A DNA stretch of 64,000 nt from JABGQS01 sp963674545 (GTDB taxonomy: Bacteria > Bacillota > Clostridia > Christensenellales > SZUA-584). A program made the position numbers and the translations under genes. Position 1 is the stretch's first letter, and the number at the start of each line of letters is the position of its first letter. This document shows positions 17,127 through 25,643 of this stretch, in pieces. The DNA is taken from assembly GCA_963674545.2 (NCBI GenBank), contig CAXXFB010000001.1, positions 2,542,001 to 2,606,000 on the forward strand, read 5' to 3'. The notes beneath the pieces were generated by a model. That model searched no databases. It saw only the letters and a list, made by a program, of their open reading frames with translations, and was not told where the DNA came from.

Positions 17127-17747
17127 TCAGCCGGAAACAATATCGTGTAGCTGATCGTCGCTTAGCTTATAGGCGCCGCCCAGTATTTTAGCGTTTATAA
17201 GCATCTTTGCGTAGTTTTCTAAGAGGTCTGCCTTTGCAAATGCAGAGGGCATATCCTGCCCGAGCACCATTGTTCCGTGGCTTTCCAGCACTATTGCTAT
17301 ATGTCCCTCTTCTACACATGCGGCAACGGCTTCATGGAAATCTGCCCCGCCTGGCGTTCTATATTCAACATAGCCTGCTTCGCCAAGGTGAAAATGTGCA
17401 AATGGCGCATGTTTGGTGTCTATAGGCTGCCTTGCAATCGCAAACGAATTTGCGTAAGGGCTGTGCATATGTATTACTGCACCTGTGCCCGGGCTTTTTT
17501 GGTATGCTGCAATATGCATAGGCGCCTCGGTAGACGGTTTACCCCCTCCGACGACTTCGCCGGACATGGTCATCGTTACAAGGTCGCCGGGCCGGATTAT
17601 ATCTTTGCCCACACCGGACGGCGTTATGATTACCGTCTCATCGTCTGCCCTCATAGATATGTTGCCGTCTATGCCGGGAAGAAGCCCTCGGTCATAAAGC
17701 TTCCTGCAATATTCAATAAGCGTTTCTTTAATATGTTTATGGTTCAT
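17127..17747 (-). CDS. Class II aldolase/adducin family protein
   Basis: A zinc-dependent aldolase of the L-fuculose-/L-ribulose-5-phosphate type, 206 residues. Motifs seen are GIDGNISMR (residues 25-33, phosphate-binding N), TPSGVGKD, STEAPMHIAAY with the catalytic Glu near 71, VIHMHSPYA with two zinc His at about 90-92, and VLESHGTMVLG with the third zinc His near 150. The substrate is a sugar phosphate in known relatives but is not predictable here. The start overlaps the end of the P-type ATPase gene by 4 bp (ATGA), an unusual partner. Confidence 0.87.
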   Translation of the reverse strand: MNHKHIKETLIEYCRKLYDRGLLPGIDGNISMRADDETVIITPSGVGKDIIRPGDLVTMTMSGEVVGGGKPSTEAPMHIAAYQKSPGTGAVIHMHSPYANSFAIARQPIDTKHAPFAHFHLGEAGYVEYRTPGGADFHEAVAACVEEGHIAIVLESHGTMVLGQDMPSAFAKADLLENYAKMLINAKILGGAYKLSDDQLHDIVSG

Positions 17748-20383
17748 TTTATTTTCCTTGTCTTTCTTATAACGGCTTTTACGAGCTTTGTCAACTCACT
17801 TATCGGTACAACTGCTGCCGCTGCTATAGCTACCATCAGCCATTGGTCTGCACTTAGAGGCACAGTTTTGAAGAAAACACCGATCGACGGTACCAGTACA
17901 ACTATGAGCTGCAGCGCTGCGGATAATATGAATGCAAAGTGCATCCATTTGTTTTTAAAGAAGCTGCGGAACACCGAATGATTAGATGAGCGGATGTTGA
18001 AAACGTGGAACAGCTGTATGAGCCCCAGCGTAACAAACGCCATAGTCATAGATACTTCCGGGCTGCCGAATCTGTACAAAGAGAAAAAGTATATCCCCAA
18101 AGTCAGCGCAGCCATAACGCTTCCGAATAAAAACAGCTCAAAAGCCATACCGCCGGAAAAGAAGCCTTTGCGTGAATCTCTCGGGGGCTGCTTCATGATA
18201 CCGTCGGGTGCCGGTTCCATCCCAAGCGCAAGCGCAGGGAAAGTATCGGTAACGAGGTTCACCCACAGAATCTGTACCGGCTGAAGTATTGCAACTCCAA
18301 GCATCGTTCCTATAAAGAGGGTGAGCACTTCCGAAAGATTAGCTGAAAGCAGGAACTGTACCGCTTTTTTTATGTTGCGGTAAATCCGCCTTCCTTCCTT
18401 TACGGCTTTTACAATAGTTGCAAAGTTATCATCGGTCAGCACCATATCGGCAGCATTCTTGGAAACTTCTGTGCCTGTGATGCCCATGCCAACGCCTATG
18501 TCTGCGGTTTTGAGCGCCGGAGCGTCATTGACTCCGTCGCCTGTCATGGCGACTATATTGCCATGCTTCTGGAACGTGTCAACTATGCGCACCTTGTGTT
18601 CCGGAGCTACCCGTGCATAGACGCATATATCGTTTATCTCAGAGCTTAGCTCTTCGTCGCTCATTTTATCAAGCTGCGCACCAGTGATTGCTCTCTTGCC
18701 TTCGGTGAGTATGCCAAGCTGCTGCGCTATAGCGACAGCCGTTGTTTTGTGGTCGCCTGTTATCATCACAGGCATCATCCCTGCGCTTCTGCATTCATCA
18801 ACAGCAAGTTTAACTTCCTGCCTTGGAGGATCCATCATTCCTGCAAGGCCTATGAAAACGAGGTTTTCTTCCAGCCCGTCCGGTGAAGACGGTATGCTGT
18901 CAAGAGGCTTGTATGCAGCCGCAAGTACACGAAGCGCTTTTGCGGCGAACTGTTCGTTCAGTGCCAGTATGCGCTTCTTCTTTTCATCATCCAGCGTTTC
19001 TGTTTTTCCTTTTATGATTATGCTGGTGCATCTTGCCAAAAGTTCGTCAGGAGCGCCTTTAACATAAAGAACAGGATTTGCTTCCCCGTTGACTGTGCTC
19101 ATAAGCTTGCGCTGTGAGTCGAAAGGTATCTCGAACACCCGCGGCAGATTGGAAAGAGTTTCGTCTTTATCTATATTATCGGCTGCGAATTTATAAAGAG
19201 CAGTTTCTGTCGGGTCGCCAAGCAGCTTTTTGCTGCCGTCTTCCTGAACTTCTCTGGTATCGTTGCACAAAAGAAAAGTTTTGCATAATAGTTCAAGTTC
19301 CTGTGTTTTCTGTTCGCTGCCTGTTTCGAATTCAGCATTGTTATAGAAGCTATGCAGAACGCTCATCCTGTTTTGTGTAAGAGTACCGGTCTTGTCAGAG
19401 CATATAACGTTGGTGCTGCCAAGAGTCTCGACAGCCGGAAGCTTTCTAATTATAGCGCCGTTTTTGGACATCTTCTGAACGCCCATAGTCAGCTGAAGAG
19501 TTACAACTGTAGCAAGCCCTTCGGGTATCGCCGCAACTGCAAGACTTACAGCGACCAGAAACATATAAAGGAGGTCTTTCCCGGTCAACCAGCCTATGGC
19601 AAAGACGACTGCAGCTACTATCAAAACAGCAATAGAGAGTATTTTTGACAGCGAGTTCATGCGCTTCTGAAGCGGTGTCTCCCCTTGTTTTGCATCGTTT
19701 AGAGCCTTGGCTATGCTGCCTATCTGTGTATCCATGCTGGTAGCGGTAACAATACCGCTTGCCCTGCCGTATGTGACACTTGTTCCCGAATACGCCATAT
19801 TCTTTCTTTCGGCAAGCGGCGTGTCTGCATCAAGCACCAGTGTTTCATTTTTTTCTACCGGTACGGATTCGCCCGTGAGCGCAGATTCATCTATCTTGAG
19901 CGAGGCAGTCGAAATAAGGCGAATATCCGCAGGTACGAAATCGCCGGCTTCAAGCATAACTATATCCCCAACGACAAGGCTGGCTGCTGCGACCGACGCG
20001 GGTTTGCCGTCTCTTATAACGTTTGCATTTGGTGCAGACATCTTTTTGAGAGCTTCAAGAGCGGCTTCTGCTTTAGATTCCTGTACGGTACCCATCACTG
20101 CGTTCAGTATTATCACAGCAAATATTATAATAGCGTCAGACGGGCCTTCGCCGACTATTGCGCTTATTATTCCGGCGACAAGAAGAACTATTATCATAAG
20201 GTTCTTAAACTGGCTTATGATAATAGAGAAAAGGGTCTTCTTTTGCCCTTCCGTCAGTTTGTTTTCACCGTTCTGCGCCAGCCTTTTTTCGGCTTCGGCT
20301 TGGGAAATGCCGTCTTTAGTCGTCGAAAAACTGCTGTAAACCTGTGCTAATTGCTGGCTGTGCGGTGTTCTCGTTTCCTGCAT
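17744..20383 (-). CDS. Cation-translocating P-type ATPase, Ca2+ type (P2A)
   Basis: A plasma-membrane calcium pump of 879 residues. It has the N-terminal cation ATPase domain, the actuator with ALTGESVPVEK, the phosphorylation site CSDKTGTLTQNR (Asp near residue 330), the nucleotide-binding domain, MITGDHKTTA, and the hinge GDGVNDAPALKTADIG. Ten membrane helices are expected. Ca2+-site residues known from SERCA appear conserved: Glu in AAIPEGLATVV (M4), Asn and Glu in SANLSEVLTLF (M5), and Asn and Asp in WVNLVTDTFPALALG (M6). This favours Ca2+ over H+ or Na+/K+. It is the first gene of a (-) unit with the aldolase and PHP genes. A weak TATAAT (20429-20424) lies upstream. Confidence 0.93.
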   Translation of the reverse strand: MQETRTPHSQQLAQVYSSFSTTKDGISQAEAEKRLAQNGENKLTEGQKKTLFSIIISQFKNLMIIVLLVAGIISAIVGEGPSDAIIIFAVIILNAVMGTVQESKAEAALEALKKMSAPNANVIRDGKPASVAAASLVVGDIVMLEAGDFVPADIRLISTASLKIDESALTGESVPVEKNETLVLDADTPLAERKNMAYSGTSVTYGRASGIVTATSMDTQIGSIAKALNDAKQGETPLQKRMNSLSKILSIAVLIVAAVVFAIGWLTGKDLLYMFLVAVSLAVAAIPEGLATVVTLQLTMGVQKMSKNGAIIRKLPAVETLGSTNVICSDKTGTLTQNRMSVLHSFYNNAEFETGSEQKTQELELLCKTFLLCNDTREVQEDGSKKLLGDPTETALYKFAADNIDKDETLSNLPRVFEIPFDSQRKLMSTVNGEANPVLYVKGAPDELLARCTSIIIKGKTETLDDEKKKRILALNEQFAAKALRVLAAAYKPLDSIPSSPDGLEENLVFIGLAGMMDPPRQEVKLAVDECRSAGMMPVMITGDHKTTAVAIAQQLGILTEGKRAITGAQLDKMSDEELSSEINDICVYARVAPEHKVRIVDTFQKHGNIVAMTGDGVNDAPALKTADIGVGMGITGTEVSKNAADMVLTDDNFATIVKAVKEGRRIYRNIKKAVQFLLSANLSEVLTLFIGTMLGVAILQPVQILWVNLVTDTFPALALGMEPAPDGIMKQPPRDSRKGFFSGGMAFELFLFGSVMAALTLGIYFFSLYRFGSPEVSMTMAFVTLGLIQLFHVFNIRSSNHSVFRSFFKNKWMHFAFILSAALQLIVVLVPSIGVFFKTVPLSADQWLMVAIAAAAVVPISELTKLVKAVIRKTRKIK

Positions 20384-20532
20384 AAATTATTTCTCCAAGT
20401 CTCCTGCTAGAAATATCTTCCTTATTATAGTATGCGATAACTAATTTTAAATGACGGGCAATAGGGTGTCAAGAAAAGACTGGCTGTTCGTTTGCATTTA
20501 TCGGGGAATATAAGATATAACAATATTCATTA

Positions 20533-20561
20533 TTGCGAAAAAGAAGAATTTATCGTATAAT
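20533..20561 (+). promoter_or_regulatory. Upstream promoter of the rpmH operon
   Basis: TTGCGA (20533-20538), 17 bp, TATAAT (20556-20561). It works in tandem with the stronger promoter at 20601. Confidence 0.65.
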
Positions 20562-20600
20562 GAACAACCTTGAGCATTATATCGGCGGGCACGATAGTTG

Positions 20601-20629
20601 TTGACAACGTTTCATGACTTAAATATAAT
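20601..20629 (+). promoter_or_regulatory. Consensus promoter of the rpmH operon
   Basis: TTGACA (20601-20606), 17 bp, TATAAT (20624-20629): a perfect sigma-A consensus. It predicts a start near 20636 and a leader of about 56 nt before rpmH. Confidence 0.92.
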
Positions 20630-20691
20630 GTATCTGTCTGACTATACAAATTCGGCCGCATGTCGGCTTATAATAGAAAGAGGAATTATCC

Positions 20692-20826
20692 ATGAAGATG
20701 ACTTTTCAGCCAAAGAAGAGGCAGCGTAAAAGAGAACACGGCTTCAGAAAAAGAATGAAGACAAAAGCAGGAAGAAACGTTTTGAAGCGCAGACGTTCCA
20801 GAGGCAGAAAGCAGCTGTCTGCATAA
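20692..20826 (+). CDS. rpmH: 50S ribosomal protein L34
   Basis: A 44-residue basic protein with the universal L34 pattern: MKMTFQPKKRQRKREHGF, RKRMKTKAGRNVL and RRRSRGRKQLSA. AGAGGA lies 6-7 bp before the ATG. It begins the common rpmH-rnpA-yidD-yidC-jag cluster. In most bacteria this cluster adjoins dnaA and oriC, but here the upstream gene is the Ca2+ ATPase on the other strand. Confidence 0.97.
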   Translation: MKMTFQPKKRQRKREHGFRKRMKTKAGRNVLKRRRSRGRKQLSA

Positions 20827-20912
20827 AGGTAAATCATTGCCGGTAACAATCGGCATTTTTTGCCTGTTTACCGGGTTCCCTGGCAAAGCAAAGCTTAGCC
20901 GGGGTGTTGTAG

Positions 20913-21269
20913 ATGGAAGGTATTTTGAGGAGTGAATATTCGCTTAGGCGCAATAAAGAGTTTCGGTACGTATACAGAAGAGGTAAATCTGTTTCCGATA
21001 AGTATTTTGTGCTTATATATGTTAACACCAAAACACCTCATTTAAAGGTGGGTTTTTCGGTATCGAAAAAAGTCGGTAATGCCGTGATCCGGAATCTGAT
21101 TAAAAGACGAATGAGAGAAGCGTTCTTTTCTATACTAAGCGATGTTTCAAAAAAGAGCCTGATGGTTTTTATCCCGAGGCAGGGTGTACAAAGTCTAAGC
21201 TATTGGGAGATACTATCGTCCATGAAAGGGTTGCTTAAAAGAGCGGGGCTTTTGGAGAACATAAAATGA
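20913..21269 (+). CDS. rnpA: Ribonuclease P protein component
   Basis: The protein subunit that helps RNase P RNA mature tRNA 5' ends. The 118-residue protein has the typical start SLRRNKEFRYVYRRGKS, the substrate-groove residues, and the RNR-type motif NAVIRNLIKRRMREAF (about residues 57-72). ATG 20913 has no good Shine-Dalgarno sequence. A TTG at 20925 preceded by GGAAGG is an alternative that removes four residues. It lies 86 bp after rpmH and overlaps yidD by 4 bp (ATGA). Confidence 0.94.
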   Translation: MEGILRSEYSLRRNKEFRYVYRRGKSVSDKYFVLIYVNTKTPHLKVGFSVSKKVGNAVIRNLIKRRMREAFFSILSDVSKKSLMVFIPRQGVQSLSYWEILSSMKGLLKRAGLLENIK

Positions 21270-21475
21270 AACATGTGCTAAAGGCGATAATCTGGTTCTA
21301 TCAAAAAGCGATTTCACCTTACACGAGAAGCTCGTGTCGGTTTACACCGACATGTTCGGAATATGCGATACAGGCTATAGAGAAGCACGGTGCGCTAAAA
21401 GGCACTGCGCTGAGCGTTTGGAGAGTGCTTCGCTGCAATCCTTTTGGCAAGGGCGGCTACGATCCTGTTCCTTAA
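21266..21475 (+). CDS. yidD: Membrane protein insertion efficiency factor YidD
   Basis: A 69-residue membrane-associated protein that assists YidC. The family core is fully present: AIIWFYQKAISPYTRSSCRF, TPTCSEYAIQAIEKHGALKG and RVLRCNPFGKGGYDPVP, with the three conserved cysteines. The start codon overlaps the end of rnpA, suggesting translational coupling, and yidC follows after 85 bp. Confidence 0.95.
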   Translation: MKHVLKAIIWFYQKAISPYTRSSCRFTPTCSEYAIQAIEKHGALKGTALSVWRVLRCNPFGKGGYDPVP

Positions 21476-21560
21476 AGCATATTCCTTTTCAGCGGAACTC
21501 TTATAAGCGGTATATTCGTTTATTATAAAGAGGCCGCTCTAAGAAACGGAGGAGTAATTA

Positions 21561-22502
21561 TTGGAATTTCTAAGTAATAATTTTATTTCAGAATTCTTTG
21601 TCATCGTTTTAAAATGGGTTTTCAGTTTTGTTCAGAACTATTCTGTAGCCATTATAATCGTAACGATTGCGATAAGGGTTCTCATACTGCCGCTTGACTT
21701 GCGGCAGAAACAGAGCACGAGGAAAATGGCGTTGATTCAGCCAAAGCTTGAATCACTTAAAAAAAGATATGCGAACAATCCGCAGCAGCTCCAGAAGAAG
21801 CAGAAAGAGCTGTATGCGAAGGAAGGTGTTAAGCCGCTGGCAGGATGTCTGCCTATGCTTATAACCATGCCTATATTCTTTGCTTTCTTTGGTGCAATGA
21901 GAGCGCTTGCGGCAGAACAGACGGTAACGTTCATATTAAACGCCCAGAACATGGGCGCCGCTGCTTACGACCTTCCTAGCTGGCTGTGGGTACATAACTT
22001 CTGGCAGCCGGATTCCGGCCTTCATGACATACTGCCGGCAGGACAGAAGTTCGTAGAGTTTCTGCAGCAGAACTCTTCATACATCAATCCGCAGTCACTG
22101 CACATGCTGCAGAGCGGGGGGCTTGTTAACTTCGATGCAACAGCAGGCCTTCAGGCAACGTCTGCATATGACGGGCTGGTGGCAAACATTCTTAACGCAA
22201 ATAACCTGACCGGTTTTAAAAACGGATGGTTCATACTTCCGATACTTGCCGGCGGTACATTATTCCTGCAGCAGAAGATTTCGATGGGACAAAACCCCAC
22301 TCAACAGGGCGGGCAGGGAAAGATAATGATGTATTTCTTCCCGCTGTTCTCAATATATATATGTGTTATTTCGAACGCAGCGTTCTCTGTCTATTGGCTG
22401 TTTGCAAACATCTACGCACTGGCGCAGCTGCTCGTACTGAACCTCATATACAAGAAACGTGATGATAAAGCAAAAGAAGGCTTAATCAAGGAGGAGAGCT
22501 AA
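21561..22502 (+). CDS. yidC: Membrane protein insertase YidC/Oxa1 family
   Basis: Inserts and folds membrane proteins, alone or with SecYEG. The 313-residue protein has five core membrane helices. The Gram-positive form lacks the large N-terminal periplasmic domain, and no lipobox is seen at this start. IRVLILPLDLRQKQSTRKM carries the groove Arg, and the cytoplasmic coiled hairpin follows (IQPKLESLKKRYANNPQQLQ). An external segment of about 100 residues (residues 140-220) between the second and third helices is relatively long. TTG 21561 is the start, behind GGAGGAG at 21549-21555. It is followed directly by jag. Confidence 0.93.
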   Translation: MEFLSNNFISEFFVIVLKWVFSFVQNYSVAIIIVTIAIRVLILPLDLRQKQSTRKMALIQPKLESLKKRYANNPQQLQKKQKELYAKEGVKPLAGCLPMLITMPIFFAFFGAMRALAAEQTVTFILNAQNMGAAAYDLPSWLWVHNFWQPDSGLHDILPAGQKFVEFLQQNSSYINPQSLHMLQSGGLVNFDATAGLQATSAYDGLVANILNANNLTGFKNGWFILPILAGGTLFLQQKISMGQNPTQQGGQGKIMMYFFPLFSIYICVISNAAFSVYWLFANIYALAQLLVLNLIYKKRDDKAKEGLIKEES

Positions 22503-23297
22503 TTGGATGTTTTAGAGTGCAAAGGCAAAACAGTCGATGAAGCTGTTTTCAGCGGCTTGCTGAAAATGGACCTGTCGATAGACGAAGTTGAAATAGAGAT
22601 TCTTGACGAGGGAGGCTCGCTTTTCAAGAGTGCAAAGGTGAAGTTGACAAAGAAGCCGGAATCGTCAGTTGCAGAACACATTGCAGAATCGATAAGCAGT
22701 GATGATTCCTATAAAAGCAAAGAGCATACTCCAAGGCAAGACTATCAGAAAAGCCAGAGGCCAAGGTACGATAACAGACCTCCAAAGAAAAAGTACGAAG
22801 AAGATGTTGAAATCGGAGAACCTCAGAATGACGCGGAAGCTTTCCTTCATGGTATGTTCACAAAGATGGGTATAAAGGTGGCGCTAAGCTCCGTTATCGA
22901 AGAAGGTATACTCAAAATAGATATGTCGGGAAGAAACATGGGCATGCTTATTGGCAGGCGTGGAGAGACTCTGGACGCACTTCAGTACCTAACCAGCCTT
23001 GTACTGAATAACGGCAAGGAAGAGTATACTAAGGTGATGCTGGATACAGAAGATTATCGTAAAAAGCGTGAGGACACCCTTCGCAGGCTGGCAACGCGGC
23101 TTGCGGACAAGGTGCAGAAATCCGGCAAACGTGTAGTGCTCGAGCCGATGAATCCTTACGAGAGGCGTATACTTCACTCGACTCTTCAGGACTTTAAAGA
23201 TATTTACACCTACAGCGAAGGCGAAGATCCATACAGAAGCGTGGTAGTGTCACTTAAAGACGAAGAGCCTGAAACAGAACAGCAGAGCAAAAGCTGA
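22503..23297 (+). CDS. jag: RNA-binding protein Jag (Jag_N, KH and R3H domains)
   Basis: Also called KhpB/EloR, an RNA-binding protein linked to cell elongation in Gram-positive bacteria. In 264 residues three parts are seen. Jag_N (about 1-50) is CKGKTVDEAVFSGLLKM. A charged linker (about 60-100) precedes KH type II, with DMSGRNMGMLIGRRGETLDAL around residues 140-160. The R3H domain (RRLATRLADKV to PYERRILHSTLQDF) ends the chain. The start is TTG 22503, right after the yidC stop, with GGAGGAG inside the end of yidC. Unlike many Firmicutes, mnmE and mnmG do not follow. Confidence 0.95.
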   Translation: MDVLECKGKTVDEAVFSGLLKMDLSIDEVEIEILDEGGSLFKSAKVKLTKKPESSVAEHIAESISSDDSYKSKEHTPRQDYQKSQRPRYDNRPPKKKYEEDVEIGEPQNDAEAFLHGMFTKMGIKVALSSVIEEGILKIDMSGRNMGMLIGRRGETLDALQYLTSLVLNNGKEEYTKVMLDTEDYRKKREDTLRRLATRLADKVQKSGKRVVLEPMNPYERRILHSTLQDFKDIYTYSEGEDPYRSVVVSLKDEEPETEQQSKS

Positions 23298-23312
23298 CAA
23301 AAACGTATAATA

Positions 23313-23340
23313 AAACACCGCTTTAAAGGCGGTGTTTTTT
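23313..23340. terminator. Bidirectional terminator between jag and the GNAT gene
   Basis: AAAACACCGC (23313-23322) pairs with GCGGTGTTTT (23330-23339), with one bulged base near the loop. T-runs lie on both sides, suiting the convergent genes. Confidence 0.9.
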
Positions 23341-23347
23341 GACTTAT

Positions 23348-23842
23348 TTATTTTTGTTTACAGCTATTTTCGATATTACTAATGATCTTGGAACATTTTG
23401 CCTTCATAGGCACATACTTTATTCCGTTGGTTGTTGTTAATGCATCTGTATCTTCAAACCCAATATCACGATAAAAAACTGCGCCGTATGGTGAAGAGTT
23501 TACTGTTATCTCTGCTTTTATGCCCATGTCCAGAAGGGCATTATATACAAGCCTTTTTGCAATTCCCTGACGGTGAAAGTTTCTATGTACGAACAGCATA
23601 CAGATATGGCATCTGTTTCTCATTGCAATAACGCCGACGATACCCGGTCTGCGGCTGCATACCCAGAATTTAAGCTCACCGTTGTTAATTCCCTTACGGA
23701 TGTTCTTTTCTTCTATGAATTCAAGAAAAGTCTTGGTGCCCTCCTCCGGATAATCAGGCGCTTCAAACTCAAGAAATACACTGCGTATTAGCTCCAGAGC
23801 TTCAGCAAGCTCGCCCTGTTTTATACGGCGAACATCATGCAT
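23348..23842 (-). CDS. GNAT family N-acetyltransferase
   Basis: A 164-residue acyltransferase of the Gcn5 superfamily. The acetyl-CoA binding loop is visible as HRNFHRQGIAKRLVYNALLDMG at about residues 90-111 (R/Q-x-x-G-x-A/G pattern), followed by AEITVNSSPYGAVFYRDIGFE, the typical beta-bulge and final helix. The substrate is not predictable. It lies 2 bp after the PepF gene and is the last of the dnaD-dnaC/I-pepF unit. Confidence 0.85.
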   Translation of the reverse strand: MHDVRRIKQGELAEALELIRSVFLEFEAPDYPEEGTKTFLEFIEEKNIRKGINNGELKFWVCSRRPGIVGVIAMRNRCHICMLFVHRNFHRQGIAKRLVYNALLDMGIKAEITVNSSPYGAVFYRDIGFEDTDALTTTNGIKYVPMKAKCSKIISNIENSCKQK

Positions 23843-23844
23843 AG

Positions 23845-25626
23845 CTAAACCTCCATGGCTATTTTGAATTCTTCAAGTATCTGCGCAAAAGTACGCATGC
23901 AGTTTTCTATCGGCTCTCCATCCATGAAATCAACTCCGGCTTTTTTAAGAAGTTCCAGCGGATAGTTGCTTCCGCCGCTTTTCAAAAATTCCTTATATGC
24001 TTCCAATACACCTTCTTTGTGCTGGTATATACCGGTTGCTATCATTACTGCTGCAGAGAAACCGGTAGCATACTTATAAACATAGAAAGCGTTGTAAAAA
24101 TGCGGTATGCGTGCCCACTCAAACGCTATCGTATCATCAGTTTTCATAGCATCGCCATAGTATTCGCGGTTGAGCTGCGCATACTTCTCGGAAAGGGTCT
24201 GCTGCGTCAGAGGCTGGCCTTCTTCGCACATCTCATGTGCAATTTTTTCGAACTGTGCAAACATTGTCTGCCTTAGCACAGTCGTGCGAAACTGGTCAAG
24301 ATAATGGTTGAGCACATACTTTCTAAGATTGCCGGAGGTATTGTCAAGAAGGTGCATCGTCAGCAGTATCTCGTTTACTGTGGAGGCAACTTCGGCAACG
24401 AATATGGTATAGCCTGCTGTCGGATAAGGCTGGTACTCCTCGGAATAATATGAGTGCATCGCATGACCGAGTTCATGCGCTATAGTATACACGCTGTCAA
24501 GGTCGCTCCTGTGGTTCAAAAGAACATAAGGGTGAGTGCCGTACGGACCCCAAGAATAAGCTCCGCTCGTTTTGCCCTCGCTCTCAAACACGTCTATCCA
24601 CCCTTCGTCCCGGGCGCGACCGAGCAAGCCCAGGTATTCTTCTCCCATAGGAGCAAGCGCTTCGATGACCATATCTACCGCTTGTTCGAAGGTATATTTA
24701 TCGTCGGTGTCTTCTACCAGTGGTGTGTATATATCATACATAGCTATGTCTTCGAGGCCGAGGATCTTGCGCCTTGTGTCCACATATTCGTGCATTATGG
24801 GAAGGTTTTCGTGCACGACGCTAACAAGCCTTTCATAAAGCACCGTAGGTACATTGTCTGCAAAAAGCGCCTTTTCCAATGAATTCTTATATCCTCTTAC
24901 TTTGGAATAGAAGACGTCCTTTTTTACGCTTGTTGAATATGCAGCGGCTATTGTGTTTATGCTGCCGCGAAAGCTTTTATAAAAAGTCTCGTATGCGTCT
25001 TTCCTTACCTGCCTGTTCTTGTCCTGCATAAGAGCGATGTACTTTGCGTGACTCAGCTGTATTTCCTCACCGTCTTTTTTAACTGTGCCGAACTTTAAGT
25101 CTACGTTGTTGAGCATTGTGAATATGTCTTTTGCACCCGAAGCAAAGTCCGCGCTCATAGAGAGTATCTTCTCTTCGCTCTCGCCAAGGACGTGCTTTTT
25201 TTTGCGTATAAGATTTCTTATCATGAAGGCATAGTCGGCAAGCGCTTCTTCTTCCTTTATAAAACCTTCAAGAGTTGCTTTGGTTTCTTTTAGCAGAGTC
25301 GGGGCTACGAAAGAAGCTTCTCCCGAAACTGCGACATAGAGCGACATCGCCCTGTCCGTCATGGCCTGATACTTAGAGTTCGAGTTGTCTTCGTCACGGC
25401 GCATTTTGGCATAAACAAAAAGGCGTTCGCACAACAGCGACGCTTCATCAAGCTTTTTAAGTGCGGCCGCCAGATTGGATGCGCTGCTTGTAAGCCCTTC
25501 TTTTAAACTGCTCAGCGTAGGCATTATGCCCTGCAGTTTTTTAAAATCTTCCTCCCATGCCTCGTCAGTTTTATATATGTCCTCAAGACGCCATTTATAC
25601 TTCTGTTCAATTTCGTTTCTTTTCAT
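23845..25626 (-). CDS. pepF: Oligoendopeptidase F (M3 metallopeptidase)
   Basis: A cytoplasmic zinc peptidase that degrades short peptides. At 593 residues it has the usual PepF length. The zinc site is TIAHELGHAMHSYYSEEY near residue 385 (HExxH with the downstream Glu in FVAEVASTVNEIL). The PepF N-terminal domain (about 110-180) and conserved HPYVLLNHRSDLDSVYT and GHAMHSYYS segments are present. ATG 25626 is preceded by GGAGGAA. It is located between a DnaC/DnaI-like gene and a GNAT gene. Confidence 0.94.
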   Translation of the reverse strand: MKRNEIEQKYKWRLEDIYKTDEAWEEDFKKLQGIMPTLSSLKEGLTSSASNLAAALKKLDEASLLCERLFVYAKMRRDEDNSNSKYQAMTDRAMSLYVAVSGEASFVAPTLLKETKATLEGFIKEEEALADYAFMIRNLIRKKKHVLGESEEKILSMSADFASGAKDIFTMLNNVDLKFGTVKKDGEEIQLSHAKYIALMQDKNRQVRKDAYETFYKSFRGSINTIAAAYSTSVKKDVFYSKVRGYKNSLEKALFADNVPTVLYERLVSVVHENLPIMHEYVDTRRKILGLEDIAMYDIYTPLVEDTDDKYTFEQAVDMVIEALAPMGEEYLGLLGRARDEGWIDVFESEGKTSGAYSWGPYGTHPYVLLNHRSDLDSVYTIAHELGHAMHSYYSEEYQPYPTAGYTIFVAEVASTVNEILLTMHLLDNTSGNLRKYVLNHYLDQFRTTVLRQTMFAQFEKIAHEMCEEGQPLTQQTLSEKYAQLNREYYGDAMKTDDTIAFEWARIPHFYNAFYVYKYATGFSAAVMIATGIYQHKEGVLEAYKEFLKSGGSNYPLELLKKAGVDFMDGEPIENCMRTFAQILEEFKIAMEV

Positions 25627-25643
25627 TATTCCTCCGATTTTGT

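Noticed and set aside
20384..20691. Possible replication origin next to rpmH
   Set aside because: No DnaA-box-like sequences or AT-rich repeat array; dnaA is absent. Only promoters are supported.
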